Origin: a bacterium
GTDB lineage: Bacteria > Gemmatimonadota > Glassbacteria > GWA2-58-10
DNA: 9,265 nt
Direction: 5' to 3'
Assembly: GCA_021372515.1 (NCBI GenBank)
Contig: JAJFUG010000158.1
Coordinates: 1 to 9,265, forward strand
Every line of letters begins with the position of its first letter. Positions within the stretch are counted from its first letter, which is position 1. The translations under genes and the position numbers were made by a program. Shown one piece after another: positions 1 through 6,721 of this stretch. The notes under the pieces were generated by a model. It ran no database searches. It had not been told where the DNA came from and saw only the letters and a program-made list of their open reading frames with translations.

Positions 1-1
1 T

Positions 2-61
2 TATACGTGCTTCACCGGCGCCGGGTTCCAGGAAGATGAGAAACCGGATTCACTCTCCTGA
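2..61 (+). CDS. possible 3' end of an unidentified gene (partial)
   Basis: Reading from base 2, one open frame runs off the left edge and gives about 19 residues (ending KPDSLS) before a TGA at 59-61. Most codons end in G or C, as in the real genes here, and a run of six T at 90-95 follows downstream. The stretch is too short for family recognition. Frame 3 is also open to a stop at 72-74, and a short minus-strand frame ends in TAA at 3-1, so the assignment is weak. No function can be given. Confidence 0.22.
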   Translation, partial: YTCFTGAGFQEDEKPDSLS

Positions 62-107
62 ATCAAGCTCGTAACGCGCCGCCGGGTTGTTTTTTATTCA
101 GCTTTCA

Positions 108-158
108 GCCACACCCCCCGCCCGCTACGCGGGCACCCCCTTTATTAAGGGGAATTTT
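108..158 (-). repeat. dispersed palindromic repeat A, copy 1
   Basis: Read on the minus strand, this unit has two adjacent hairpins followed by a G run and GTGTG. The first is CCCCTT-AATA-AAGGGG (137-152). The second is GCCCGC-GTA-GCGGGC (120-134). The same order (AAAT, CCCC-hairpin, GTGCCCGCGT, GCGGGC, GGGG, TGTG) recurs on the plus strand at 8935-8981, differing mainly in the loops and in the length of the G runs. Two inverted copies about 8.8 kb apart, both between genes, indicate a dispersed intergenic repeat family. No transposase is present, so any mobility would have to be supplied in trans. Confidence 0.7.
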
Positions 159-205
159 AACGGCCCGCATTACGGTCCTCTCGGAAGTGCGGCCTGTGTG
201 GCTTT

Positions 206-242
206 AATCCCCTTTAACAAAGGGGATAGAGGGGGATTTAAT
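206..242 (+). repeat. dispersed palindromic repeat B, copy 1
   Basis: A 9-bp stem, ATCCCCTTT (207-215) with AAAGGGGAT (219-227), closes a 3-base AAC loop. It is followed by a G-rich stretch and GGGGATTTAAT. A recognisably similar unit, with the same TTTnAC-AAAGGGG core and the same GGATTTAAT tail, lies in the same orientation at 9017-9053. In both places B sits 35-47 bases to the right of an A unit, but A is inverted in one of them, so A and B behave as separate modules rather than one fixed element. Confidence 0.65.
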
Positions 243-252
243 GGAATAACCG

Positions 253-270
253 GGCGAGGCCTGCCTCGCC
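253..270 (-). terminator. GC hairpin downstream of the aldolase gene, possible terminator
   Basis: GGCGAGG (253-259) and CCTCGCC (264-270) form a 7-bp stem with a 4-base loop, about 30 bases past the minus-strand aldolase stop. On the minus strand it is followed by CGGTTATTCC, with only a weak T content. It could stop transcription inefficiently or simply protect the mRNA end. A role as terminator is inferred from position. Confidence 0.35.
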
Positions 271-298
271 TTTCCGCCTCTTGCGATCCTTTCCCCGC

Positions 299-1099
299 TC
301 ACTTCTTCCCCGGCCCGGCCTTTCTCTTCATCTGGCTCACTTTGACGGCGTGCCTGCTCCACATCTCGTGCAACAGCAGCAGGTCGCTCAGGATTTCGAA
401 AAACACCACTCCCTCCTCCAGCAGGCGGCCGATATTATCTTCCTCAGTGGGCGCCCCCACCCAGACTCCATGCTTGTCCGCCGCTTTCACCGTGGCGCGC
501 AGGGCCTCCATGATCCGCTTGTCGTAGCGCTGCGGCCCGCGCAGCCCGATCGACATCGAGTAGTCCGCCGCCCCGAAAAACACGTAGTCCAGCCCCTCCA
601 CCGACATGATCTCGTCGATGGCCTCCATGGTGCGCACGTGCTCCACCATCACCCCGATCAACGGTTCCCTGTCGCTCCACTCCACCCACTCGTTTCCGGC
701 CAGGGTGCCCCAGTGCGCGCTGAAACAGTCGCCGCAGTAGCCGCGCATCCCGCGGGGCGGAAACTTGGCCGCCCGCACCACGGCCTCGGCCTCCTCCGGA
801 GTGTAGATATTGGGCACCAGCACGGCCCCGGCCCCGATTTCCAAAGCTTTGCGCACCAGGAACGGGTTGTCGCGGTCCACCCGCAGCATGGGCACGATAT
901 CGGCGATAGCCGCCGCGCGCATCAGATGCTCGGCCGAGGAGTCCTGCCGCCAGGCGTGCTCGTTGTCGATCCGCATGAAATCCAACCCGGCGTACCCGCC
1001 GATCTCCATCACGTTGGGGCTCCAGGAGTGGATCGCGCTGCCCACGCACAGGCCGCCCGCGGCCAGCTTGGCGCGCATCTTGTTCGGTTTGCGTTCCAT
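299..1099 (-). CDS. HpcH/HpaI aldolase/citrate lyase family protein
   Basis: This 266-residue protein matches the class II pyruvate-type aldolases of the HpaI group (2,4-dihydroxyhept-2-ene-1,7-dioate aldolase, 2-keto-3-deoxy-L-rhamnonate aldolase). Those enzymes are cytoplasmic and cleave 2-keto-3-deoxy acids to pyruvate and an aldehyde. Visible family features are FMRIDNEHA (41-49) with the catalytic His48, MLRVD with Arg73, GAVLVPNIYTPEEAE (91-105), PPRGMRG (114-120), and the two metal ligands, Glu153 in MVEHV and Asp179 in GAADYS. Length is usual for the family. I chose ATG 1099 because AGAGGT lies 5 bases upstream. The 321-residue version starting at 1264 would translate through a hairpin repeat and has no family match at its N-terminus. 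The residues around the pocket (130-146, GTLAGNEWVEWSDREP region) do not let me name the substrate. Family assignment is firm; the exact reaction is unknown. Confidence 0.9.
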   Translation of the reverse strand: MERKPNKMRAKLAAGGLCVGSAIHSWSPNVMEIGGYAGLDFMRIDNEHAWRQDSSAEHLMRAAAIADIVPMLRVDRDNPFLVRKALEIGAGAVLVPNIYTPEEAEAVVRAAKFPPRGMRGYCGDCFSAHWGTLAGNEWVEWSDREPLIGVMVEHVRTMEAIDEIMSVEGLDYVFFGAADYSMSIGLRGPQRYDKRIMEALRATVKAADKHGVWVGAPTEEDNIGRLLEEGVVFFEILSDLLLLHEMWSRHAVKVSQMKRKAGPGKK

Positions 1100-1158
1100 T
1101 TTTACCTCTATCGGTTCGTCGAGAAATGTTGTTGTCGAGTGGAGAGTCTCTTCCTTTG

Positions 1159-1187
1159 AATTTACCGCCGCGCCCGGTGCAAGGCAA
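1159..1187 (-). promoter_or_regulatory. candidate promoter of the aldolase gene
   Basis: On the minus strand, TTGCCT (1187-1182) and TAAATT (1164-1159) are 17 bases apart, each matching 4 of 6 positions of the sigma-70 consensus, and they lie about 60 bases upstream of the aldolase start. A terminator-like hairpin separates the aldolase from the upstream amidohydrolase gene, so a separate promoter is expected somewhere here. The match is modest and could be chance. Confidence 0.3.
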
Positions 1188-1224
1188 AGGGAATTCCCCC
1201 GTGCAAGGTTGCGCTGGTCTGAAG

Positions 1225-1245
1225 GGGCGGCCCCTGTGGCCGCCC
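1225..1245. repeat. GC-rich hairpin, left half of a two-hairpin element
   Basis: GGGCGGCC (1225-1232) and GGCCGCCC (1238-1245) form an 8-bp stem around CCTGT. It stands 8 bases from a second hairpin (1254-1277) whose loop carries the complementary sequence (ACAGGG), so the two halves look like related units in opposite orientation. On neither strand is this half followed by a T run. It looks like part of a dispersed palindromic element rather than a regulatory site specific to one gene. Confidence 0.55.
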
Positions 1246-1246
1246 G

Positions 1247-1277
1247 AAAAAATGGGGCAGGCACAGGGGCCTGCCCC
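1247..1277 (-). terminator. intrinsic terminator after the amidohydrolase gene
   Basis: On the minus strand, GGGGCAGGC (1277-1269) and GCCTGCCCC (1262-1254) form a perfect 9-bp GC-rich stem with a 6-base loop. ATTTTTT (1253-1247) follows at once. This is the classic Rho-independent layout, about 30 bases past the amidohydrolase stop, and it should separate that gene from the aldolase. The same bases are half of a two-hairpin element with 1225-1245, so a repeat has probably been put to use as a terminator. Confidence 0.7.
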
Positions 1278-1307
1278 TACAGAAATCCATTGCCGCCGCC
1301 GCAACCC

Positions 1308-2993
1308 TCAGCCCTTGTACCCCGGCCCACGCACGAACCGTCCAGGCTTGGCCCCAGTGTGCTCCCCGTCCCGGATCACCGGCGTGCCGTTGACCAGCAC
1401 GTGCTTCACCCCGGTGGCGTACTGCATCGGCTGCTCGTAGGTGGAGCGGTCGCTGATTGTCTGCGGGTCGAACACCACGATATCGGCGAAATAGCCGGGC
1501 TTAAGGAACCCCCGGCGCTCCAGGCGCAGGGTGGTCGCAGGAAGGCCGCTCATGCGGTGCACAGCCTCGGCCAGGCTGATAATCTTCTCCTCGCGCACGT
1601 ACTTTCCCAGCACCCGGGCGAATGTCCCGTAGGCCCGCGGGTGCGCGCTGGCCTTCAGGAACACGCCCTCCGGGGCCGAGCTCTCGGCATCCGAGCCGAT
1701 ACAGACCCAGCTCAGGCTGATCTTGCGCCGCACCTGCTCCTCGGACATCAGGAAAAACACCGCGCTCACCCGGCTGCCGTCGCGCAGCACCAGGTCCATG
1801 GAGGTTTCGGCCGGGTTGGTGCCGTTACGGGCGGCCACCTCGGCCAGGCTCATGCCGGTCAGGGCCTTGAGCGAGTCGTTCTTGAGGCCCACCAGCTTGA
1901 TATTCTCAGCCCCGGCCAGGTAGAAAAAGTTCTCCCAGCCCTCGCCCGGCTCGTTCATCTCGCGGCGAAGGCGCTCCCGCACCTTCGGGTCCTGAAGGCG
2001 CTCCACCCAGGCCTCGAACCCGCCCTCCTGCACCCAGGTGGGCATCACCGCATACAGCCCGGTCTCGGCCGCTGTGTAGGGGTAGATATCCGCGGTCACG
2101 GGCAGGCCCTCGGCGCGGGCGGCCTCCACCTTGGCTATGGCCTGCTCCAGCTTGTCCCAGTTGACCTGTCCCGCGGCCTTGAAATGGTAGATTTCGCTGC
2201 GCGCCCCGGAGCGGCGGGCGATCTCGAGGAACTCGTCCAGAGCCTCCAGGAAACGGTTGCCCTCGGAGCGGATATGCGAGATGTAGATTCCGCCGTACTG
2301 GGCCGAGACCGAGGCCAGGGCGGTAAGCTCCTCGGTGGTCGAGTAGGAGCCGGGCATGTAGATCAGCGCCGAGGCCACGCCCAGCGCGCCCTCGGCCATG
2401 GCCCGGGCGGTGATCTCTTTCATCCGCTCCAGTTCGTCCGGTGTGGGCGGACGGTTCTCGTAGCCGATCACATTGACTCTCGGAGTGGCCGCCCCCAGGA
2501 ACGAGGCCACGTTGGTCGACACCCCGCGCCGCTCCAGGTACTCCAGGAACTGGCCCAGGGTGGACCATTCTATGTCGTAGCGGATATCGCCCTGACGCTC
2601 CAGCTTCTCCTGCTTCATCTTCTCGTTCAGCGGCCCCATCGACTCGCCCTCGCCCATCACCTCCAGGGTCACCCCCTGGCGCAGGTCGCTCTGGCTGCGG
2701 CCGTCCGCGATCAGGGCATCCTGCGCCCAACTGATCACGTTGATGAAGCCCGGGCTGACCGCCAGCCCGGTGGCGTCGATCTCTCTCGCCCCCTTGTAAC
2801 TGTCGCCGAGTTGCCCTATCGCCAGGATCGAATCTCCGCGCAGGGCGATATCGGCCACCACGGGCTCGCCGCCCGTGCCGTCATACACCGTGCCGCCGCG
2901 GATTATCGTGTCGGCCTTAACCTGTTCCCTGGAGCAGGAGCCGATAAGCGGGAGAAGGAGCGGCAGGAGGGAAAGGAACGCGGTGCTGCGCAT
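1308..2993 (-). CDS. N-acyl-D-amino-acid deacylase-like amidohydrolase, predicted lipoprotein
   Basis: The product has 561 residues. Residues 1-20 form a lipoprotein signal (MRS, a leucine-rich core, then IGSC with Cys20 and Ser at +2), so the enzyme should be membrane-anchored outside the cytoplasm. The rest has the D-aminoacylase form of the amidohydrolase superfamily: an N-terminal beta segment (IIRGGTVYDGTG, 30-41), the barrel from PGFIN (81-85), YISHIRSEG with His240, IYHFKAAG with His270, IGSDAES with Asp435, HPRAYGTF (451-458), and the closing GFLKPGYFADIVVFDP (495-510). Known members release free D-amino acids from N-acyl-D-amino acids using zinc. The usual HxH of PGFIDxHxH is absent here (PGFINVISWAQD), and the family's metal-bridging Cys is replaced around MGEGES (113-118). 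Activity and substrate are therefore uncertain. ATG 2993 has GGAGG 8 bases upstream. It follows the PBP gene on the same strand after 112 bases. Confidence 0.85.
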   Translation of the reverse strand: MRSTAFLSLLPLLLPLIGSCSREQVKADTIIRGGTVYDGTGGEPVVADIALRGDSILAIGQLGDSYKGAREIDATGLAVSPGFINVISWAQDALIADGRSQSDLRQGVTLEVMGEGESMGPLNEKMKQEKLERQGDIRYDIEWSTLGQFLEYLERRGVSTNVASFLGAATPRVNVIGYENRPPTPDELERMKEITARAMAEGALGVASALIYMPGSYSTTEELTALASVSAQYGGIYISHIRSEGNRFLEALDEFLEIARRSGARSEIYHFKAAGQVNWDKLEQAIAKVEAARAEGLPVTADIYPYTAAETGLYAVMPTWVQEGGFEAWVERLQDPKVRERLRREMNEPGEGWENFFYLAGAENIKLVGLKNDSLKALTGMSLAEVAARNGTNPAETSMDLVLRDGSRVSAVFFLMSEEQVRRKISLSWVCIGSDAESSAPEGVFLKASAHPRAYGTFARVLGKYVREEKIISLAEAVHRMSGLPATTLRLERRGFLKPGYFADIVVFDPQTISDRSTYEQPMQYATGVKHVLVNGTPVIRDGEHTGAKPGRFVRGPGYKG

Positions 2994-3028
2994 GGCCGGA
3001 GCCTCCGTGGAAGAGGGCTGAAATGAGC

Positions 3029-3057
3029 CGGGGCAACTCCTGAGCGGAACTGCCCCG
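3029..3057 (-). terminator. hairpin between the PBP and amidohydrolase genes
   Basis: CGGGGCA (3029-3035) and TGCCCCG (3051-3057) form a 7-bp stem, with a possible inner TCC/GGA stem in the 15-base loop. It lies 35 bases upstream of the amidohydrolase start. On the minus strand only GCTCATTTC follows, so there is no proper T run. It may be a weak terminator, an attenuator in the leader, or a processing site. Confidence 0.35.
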
Positions 3058-3081
3058 TGCGCTGATTATCCTTACATGTAT

Positions 3082-3103
3082 GACTCCGGCCCGGGCCGGA
3101 ATC
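3082..3103 (-). terminator. palindrome just past the PBP stop codon
   Basis: A perfect 16-base palindrome, TCCGGCCCGGGCCGGA (3085-3100), extends to an 11-bp imperfect stem over 3082-3103 and begins 2 bases past the PBP stop codon at 3106. No T run follows on the minus strand. Its place suggests it protects or ends the PBP mRNA. The absence of a U tract makes intrinsic termination doubtful. Confidence 0.4.
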
Positions 3104-3105
3104 AG

Positions 3106-5223
3106 CTATTGGGAGTAAATCGACGGCTTGTGTACGAAACACTCCTCGTTTTCGCCCGGCTCGGTTCCCACCTTGAAAATCTCGGTGTAGACCGACTGCG
3201 GTGGGCAGAACCGCGTGGCCAGCATCCCGCTGGCCTTGCAGATCAGCCGCGTGGTCAGCCCGTCCGCCGGGCTGTCGAAATCGCGCGGGGTCATTGTCTC
3301 GTAGGCCGCTTTCATAAACTCGGTCCAGACCGGCAGGGCCAGAAGGCTGCCCGTGCCGGTGTTCATTATCCGCTGCGGGCGGTCGAACCCGATCCACACC
3401 CCGCAGACCAGGTCGGGGGTGTAACCCACGAACCAGGCGTCCGTGTAGTTGTTGGTCGTGCCGGTCTTGCCCCCGGCCGGCACGGTGAACCCGGCCTGGC
3501 GCGCCCCGTAGCCGGTGCCGTGGTCCACCACGTCGCGCATCATGCTCAGCACGATATAGGCGGTCTGGGGCGAGAGCGCCTCCTCGCGGTCCGGCTGGAA
3601 CGAGCGCACCAGGTTGCCCCGGCTGTCGCGTATCTCGCGGATCGCGCGCGGGCCCACCCGCACCCCCAGGTTGGGGTAGGTGGTGTAGGCGCTCACCAGC
3701 TCGATCGGGTAGACATCCGCGCTGCCCACGGCCATCGACTCCACCGGCGGGATCTTCGAGGTGATCCCCATCCGGCGGGCGTAGGCCGCCACGGTCTCAG
3801 CGCCCACGGTCATCAGGGTCTTGATCGCCACCAGGTTGACCGATTTCATCATCGCGGTGCGAAGGGTGATCGGCCCCAGAAACTCACCCTCGTAGTTGGA
3901 GGGACGCCAGATCGTGCCGTCCGCCTGCGGGATCGAGATGGGTGAATCCTCCACCACCTGGCAGGCCGGGATCCCGTTGTCGATGGCCGCGGTGTAGACA
4001 AAGGGCTTGAACGCGCTGCCCGGCTGGCGCAGGGCCTGCACGGCGCGGTTGAACTTGCTCTCCCAGTAGCTGCGCCCGCCGATCATCACCAGGATATCCC
4101 CGCTGGCCGGGTCCAGGGTCAGCATCGCGCCCTCGAGATAATCCATGTTGGGCTGCTCGTTGTCCTTGATCCCGCCCTTCTCCAGGATTTTGGCCCGCGT
4201 CGGGTGGTTGAACGGTCGTATCTTGCCCGCCTCGATGTACTGGATTTGCTCCTCCAGCGCCTTCTCGGCGGCTTTCTGCATGCGCACATCCAGCCCGGTG
4301 TAGACCTGGAGGCCCAGACGGTAGAGGTCCTCCTCGGCGTAGTCCTGCAGCAGGAGCTGGCGCACGTAGTCCACGAAATAGGGCGCCACCCACTCCCGCG
4401 AGCGACCGCCCGACAGGTTGATCGGCGTCGCCTTGACCGAGTCGGCTTGCGCCCGGCCCAGGCAGCCGGTCTCGACCATGCATTCGAGCACCCAGTTGCG
4501 GCGCTCCCGGGCGGCGTCGATGTTGTTGAGCGGGCTGTTGCGGCTGGGCGCGTTGGGCAGCCCGGCCAGCACCGCGCTCTCGGCAAGGTCGAGCTGGCTC
4601 ACGTCCTTGCCGAAATAGGTCCGCGCCGCCTCCTGTATGCCCCAGGCCCCGCTGCCGAAATAGATCTGGTTGAAATAGCGCTCCAGGATTTCATCCTTGG
4701 TGTAGGTGCGCTCGATCTCCCAGGCCAGGATCGCCTCGCGCACCTTGCGGCTGTAGGTGCGCTCGCGGGTCAGGAACAGCTCGCGGGCCAGCTGCTGGGT
4801 GATTGTCGAGCCTCCCTGCTGGATGCTGTGGGTGAGCTGGTTGATATAGAACGCGCGGATCACGCCCCAGACATCGATTCCCCAGTGGGTGTAGAACTTA
4901 CGGTCCTCCACCGACAGGAGCGCGTCCTTGAGGCTCTGCGGAATACGGTCCAGCGAGACCGGCACCCGGCGCTCGGTGTAAAGCTCGGCCAACAGCGTGC
5001 TGTCGCGGGCGAAAATGCGGGTCACCAGGTTGGGCGGGTCCAGCTCCATCTTGGCGATCGAGGGCAGCCCGGCGCTGAAATACTTGAGCAGTCCCACGCC
5101 CATGCCCAGGCCGAAAAAGATCGTGATCGTGGCTACGAACAGCCCCACCCGCACGAGCGTCCCGAACCGCGGCGCACCCTCGGCCCGCTCCTCCTTCTTT
5201 TTCCTTCTCAAAGCAGCCATCAC
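3106..5223 (-). CDS. mrcA: class A penicillin-binding protein (PBP1A type), transglycosylase/transpeptidase
   Basis: This 705-residue inner-membrane enzyme polymerises lipid II into glycan strands and cross-links the peptides. Order: a basic cytoplasmic start (RRKKKEER, 6-13), one membrane helix (about 22-46), a GT51 transglycosylase domain (about 65-240), a linker, and a penicillin-binding transpeptidase domain (about 363-640). GT51 motifs are EDRKFYTHWGID (106-117, catalytic Glu106), GGSTITQQLAREL (137-149), RKVREAILAWEIER (159-172) and EILERYFNQIYFG (178-190, probable second Glu181). Transpeptidase motifs are SAFK (403-406, acyl-ester Ser403), SVN (461-463) and KTGT (586-589). The tail has Cys662, Cys673 and Cys695 in a CxxSGxLAxxxCP pattern seen behind the domain in some PBP1A proteins. 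It is shorter than E. coli PBP1A (850 residues). The start may be GTG 5223 or the next codon, ATG 5220; only a weak GGA precedes them. The symbol mrcA (ponA in Gram-positives) is given by domain type, not orthology. Confidence 0.93.
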   Translation of the reverse strand: MMAALRRKKKEERAEGAPRFGTLVRVGLFVATITIFFGLGMGVGLLKYFSAGLPSIAKMELDPPNLVTRIFARDSTLLAELYTERRVPVSLDRIPQSLKDALLSVEDRKFYTHWGIDVWGVIRAFYINQLTHSIQQGGSTITQQLARELFLTRERTYSRKVREAILAWEIERTYTKDEILERYFNQIYFGSGAWGIQEAARTYFGKDVSQLDLAESAVLAGLPNAPSRNSPLNNIDAARERRNWVLECMVETGCLGRAQADSVKATPINLSGGRSREWVAPYFVDYVRQLLLQDYAEEDLYRLGLQVYTGLDVRMQKAAEKALEEQIQYIEAGKIRPFNHPTRAKILEKGGIKDNEQPNMDYLEGAMLTLDPASGDILVMIGGRSYWESKFNRAVQALRQPGSAFKPFVYTAAIDNGIPACQVVEDSPISIPQADGTIWRPSNYEGEFLGPITLRTAMMKSVNLVAIKTLMTVGAETVAAYARRMGITSKIPPVESMAVGSADVYPIELVSAYTTYPNLGVRVGPRAIREIRDSRGNLVRSFQPDREEALSPQTAYIVLSMMRDVVDHGTGYGARQAGFTVPAGGKTGTTNNYTDAWFVGYTPDLVCGVWIGFDRPQRIMNTGTGSLLALPVWTEFMKAAYETMTPRDFDSPADGLTTRLICKASGMLATRFCPPQSVYTEIFKVGTEPGENEECFVHKPSIYSQ

Positions 5224-5308
5224 TTAATCCATTCTGTCGTTTCTTTCCCGTTTCTTCATGGAACAAAAGAAATAAAATAAAACCCTCGGCCCGCTGCCGC
5301 AAGTTGCG

Positions 5309-5348
5309 CGCCAAAAGCTCCGGGTCGGAACAGCCTTGATTTTTGGCG
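5309..5348. promoter_or_regulatory. spaced inverted repeat in the divergent promoter region
   Basis: CGCCAAAA (5309-5316) and TTTTGGCG (5341-5348) are exact inverted copies 32 bases apart from start to start, about three helical turns. They lie just upstream of the tyrS promoter and between the divergent PBP and tyrS genes. This could be a paired operator, or chance in a short AT-richer region. No regulator gene is nearby. Confidence 0.25.
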
Positions 5349-5357
5349 GCCCTTTTA

Positions 5358-5385
5358 TTATTAAATCTTGATTAATCTGTATAAT
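5358..5385 (+). promoter_or_regulatory. probable sigma-70 promoter of tyrS
   Basis: A perfect TATAAT (5380-5385) is preceded, 16 bases upstream, by the weak -35 candidate TTATTA (5358-5363). It lies in an AT-rich island unlike the rest of the window and about 60 bases before the tyrS start. The short leader has no T-box or other riboswitch-like fold that I can see. The palindrome GATTAATC (5370-5377) sits between the two boxes and could be an operator or chance. Confidence 0.5.
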
Positions 5386-5443
5386 ACAGCTTCGGACACG
5401 TTACTTTTTCAACGCTGGGCAGCGCACAGGAGCACCCCCATAA

Positions 5444-6661
5444 ATGGCCTTTCCGCCGCTTAACGAACAGATGGACCTCATCCGCCGCGGCGCGGTGGAG
5501 ATAATCTCCGAGGAGGAGCTGGAGCGCAAGGTCAGCCGCAGCCTCGGCGCCGGCACCCCCCTCACGGTCAAGCAGGGCTTCGATCCCACCGCCCCGGACA
5601 TTCACCTCGGCCACACGGTCTCGATCCAGAAACTGCGCGACTTCCAGAGCCTCGGACACCGGGTGGTGTTCCTGATCGGCGATTTCACCGCCATGATCGG
5701 CGACCCCACCGGACGCAGCGAGACCCGCCGCACCATGACCCGCCAGGATGTCCTGGCCAACGCCGAGACCTACAAGGAACAGGTGTTCAAGATCCTCGAC
5801 CCGGCCGCCACGGTGGTGGATTTCAACAGCCGCTGGCTGGGCCAGCTCGGGGTGGAGGGGCTGATGCAGCTCACCGGCCTCTACACCGTGGCCCGCATGC
5901 TGGAGCGGGATGATTTCGCCAAGCGCTACGCCGAGGGCCGCCCCATCTCGATCCTCGAATTCCTCTACCCCCTGATGCAGGGTTATGATTCTGTGGCCCT
6001 GAAGTCGGATGTGGAGCTGGGCGGCACGGACCAGAAATTCAACCTGCTCGTGGGACGCGACCTGCAGCGCTCCTGGAACCAGGAGCCCCAGGTGGTGCTG
6101 ACCATGCCGCTGCTGGTGGGGCTGGATGGCGTCCACAAGATGAGCAAGAGCCTGGGCAACTACATCGGGATCAACGAGCCGGCCGAGCAGATCTACGGCA
6201 AGGTGATGTCCATCCCGGACGAGATGATCTACACCTACTACGAGCTGGTGGCTGCCGCGCCGCTGGAAAAGCTCCAGCGGATTAAGGCTGCCCTGGCGGA
6301 TGGCTCCAACCCGCGCGATATCAAGCGCGACCTGGCCCTGGATGTCACCGCGCTCTATCACGGCGAGGCGGCCGCCTCCGCCGCACGCGAGCATTTCGAG
6401 CGCGTCGTGGTGCGCAAGGAGCGGCCGGACGAGGTGGAGCGGCACAGCCTGCCCGCCGGAGGTGAGCCGCTCTGGCTGCCCGGCCTGTTGCGCGAGACCG
6501 GCCTGGTCAAAAGCTCCAGCGAGGCGAACCGCATGATCGCCCAGGGCGCGGTGTTCGTGGATGATGTGAAAGTGGAGAGCGGAGACTATAAGCTGGAGCC
6601 CGCGGGCGAGCATTTCGTGCGGGTGGGCAAGCGGCGTTTCATCAAGGTGGTGTTCGAGTAG
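5444..6661 (+). CDS. tyrS: tyrosyl-tRNA synthetase (TyrZ-type, class Ic)
   Basis: This 405-residue cytoplasmic enzyme attaches tyrosine to tRNA-Tyr using ATP. The Rossmann-fold catalytic domain shows [17 protein letters not shown] (41-57), where HLGH (54-57) is the HIGH signature, and KMSKS (232-236). [14 protein letters not shown] (79-92), [12 protein letters not shown] (172-183) and [10 protein letters not shown] (191-200) are the tyrosine-binding and core motifs of the family. An S4-type RNA-binding domain occupies roughly 343-405 ([18 protein letters not shown]). Length and the [10 protein letters not shown] form point to the TyrZ subgroup rather than E. coli TyrS. ATG 5444 has AGGAG 11 bases upstream, slightly far but without a better rival. 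It is divergent from the PBP gene and heads a likely three-gene unit with the radical SAM and aminotransferase genes. Confidence 0.96.
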   Translation: MAFPPLNEQMDLIRRGAVEIISEEELERKVSRSLGAGTPLTVKQGFDPTAPDIHLGHTVSIQKLRDFQSLGHRVVFLIGDFTAMIGDPTGRSETRRTMTRQDVLANAETYKEQVFKILDPAATVVDFNSRWLGQLGVEGLMQLTGLYTVARMLERDDFAKRYAEGRPISILEFLYPLMQGYDSVALKSDVELGGTDQKFNLLVGRDLQRSWNQEPQVVLTMPLLVGLDGVHKMSKSLGNYIGINEPAEQIYGKVMSIPDEMIYTYYELVAAAPLEKLQRIKAALADGSNPRDIKRDLALDVTALYHGEAAASAAREHFERVVVRKERPDEVERHSLPAGGEPLWLPGLLRETGLVKSSSEANRMIAQGAVFVDDVKVESGDYKLEPAGEHFVRVGKRRFIKVVFE

Positions 6662-6721
6662 CATTAGGTAGCTGCGTGATCCGATAGATTGCGGTACGAC
6701 AGGTGTCTCGGGAGGTGTGGC

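Larger units (their letters stand above)
62..298. other. non-coding region with palindromic repeats
   Basis: No credible gene lies between the possible gene end at 61 and the aldolase stop at 299-301. The region holds a T run (90-95), repeat A (108-158), a spacer, repeat B (206-242) and a GC-rich hairpin (253-270). Open frames across it translate the repeats into low-complexity proline, arginine and serine-rich peptides and have no ribosome binding site, so I do not call them. Confidence 0.6.

Noticed and set aside
87-527. A 146-codon plus-strand open frame at the left end
   Set aside because: It runs through repeats A and B and then antisense to the aldolase; its peptide is low complexity.
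1100-1264. A 55-residue N-terminal extension of the aldolase
   Set aside because: It would translate part of a dispersed hairpin element, does not resemble the family, and the ATG at 1099 has a well-placed AGAGGT.
810-3026. A 738-codon plus-strand open frame across the aldolase and amidohydrolase genes
   Set aside because: It is antisense to two genes with clear family motifs, is rich in His, Arg, Gln and Gly, has no ribosome binding site and matches no family; it results from high GC content.
5386-5443. A T-box or other riboswitch in the tyrS leader
   Set aside because: The leader from the likely start point is only about 50 bases, with no T-box-like sequence or terminator.
6689-6721. TTG start adding 11 residues to the radical SAM protein
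   Set aside because: The ATG at 6722 has GGAGG 6 bases upstream, whereas the extension overlaps that site and has none of its own.
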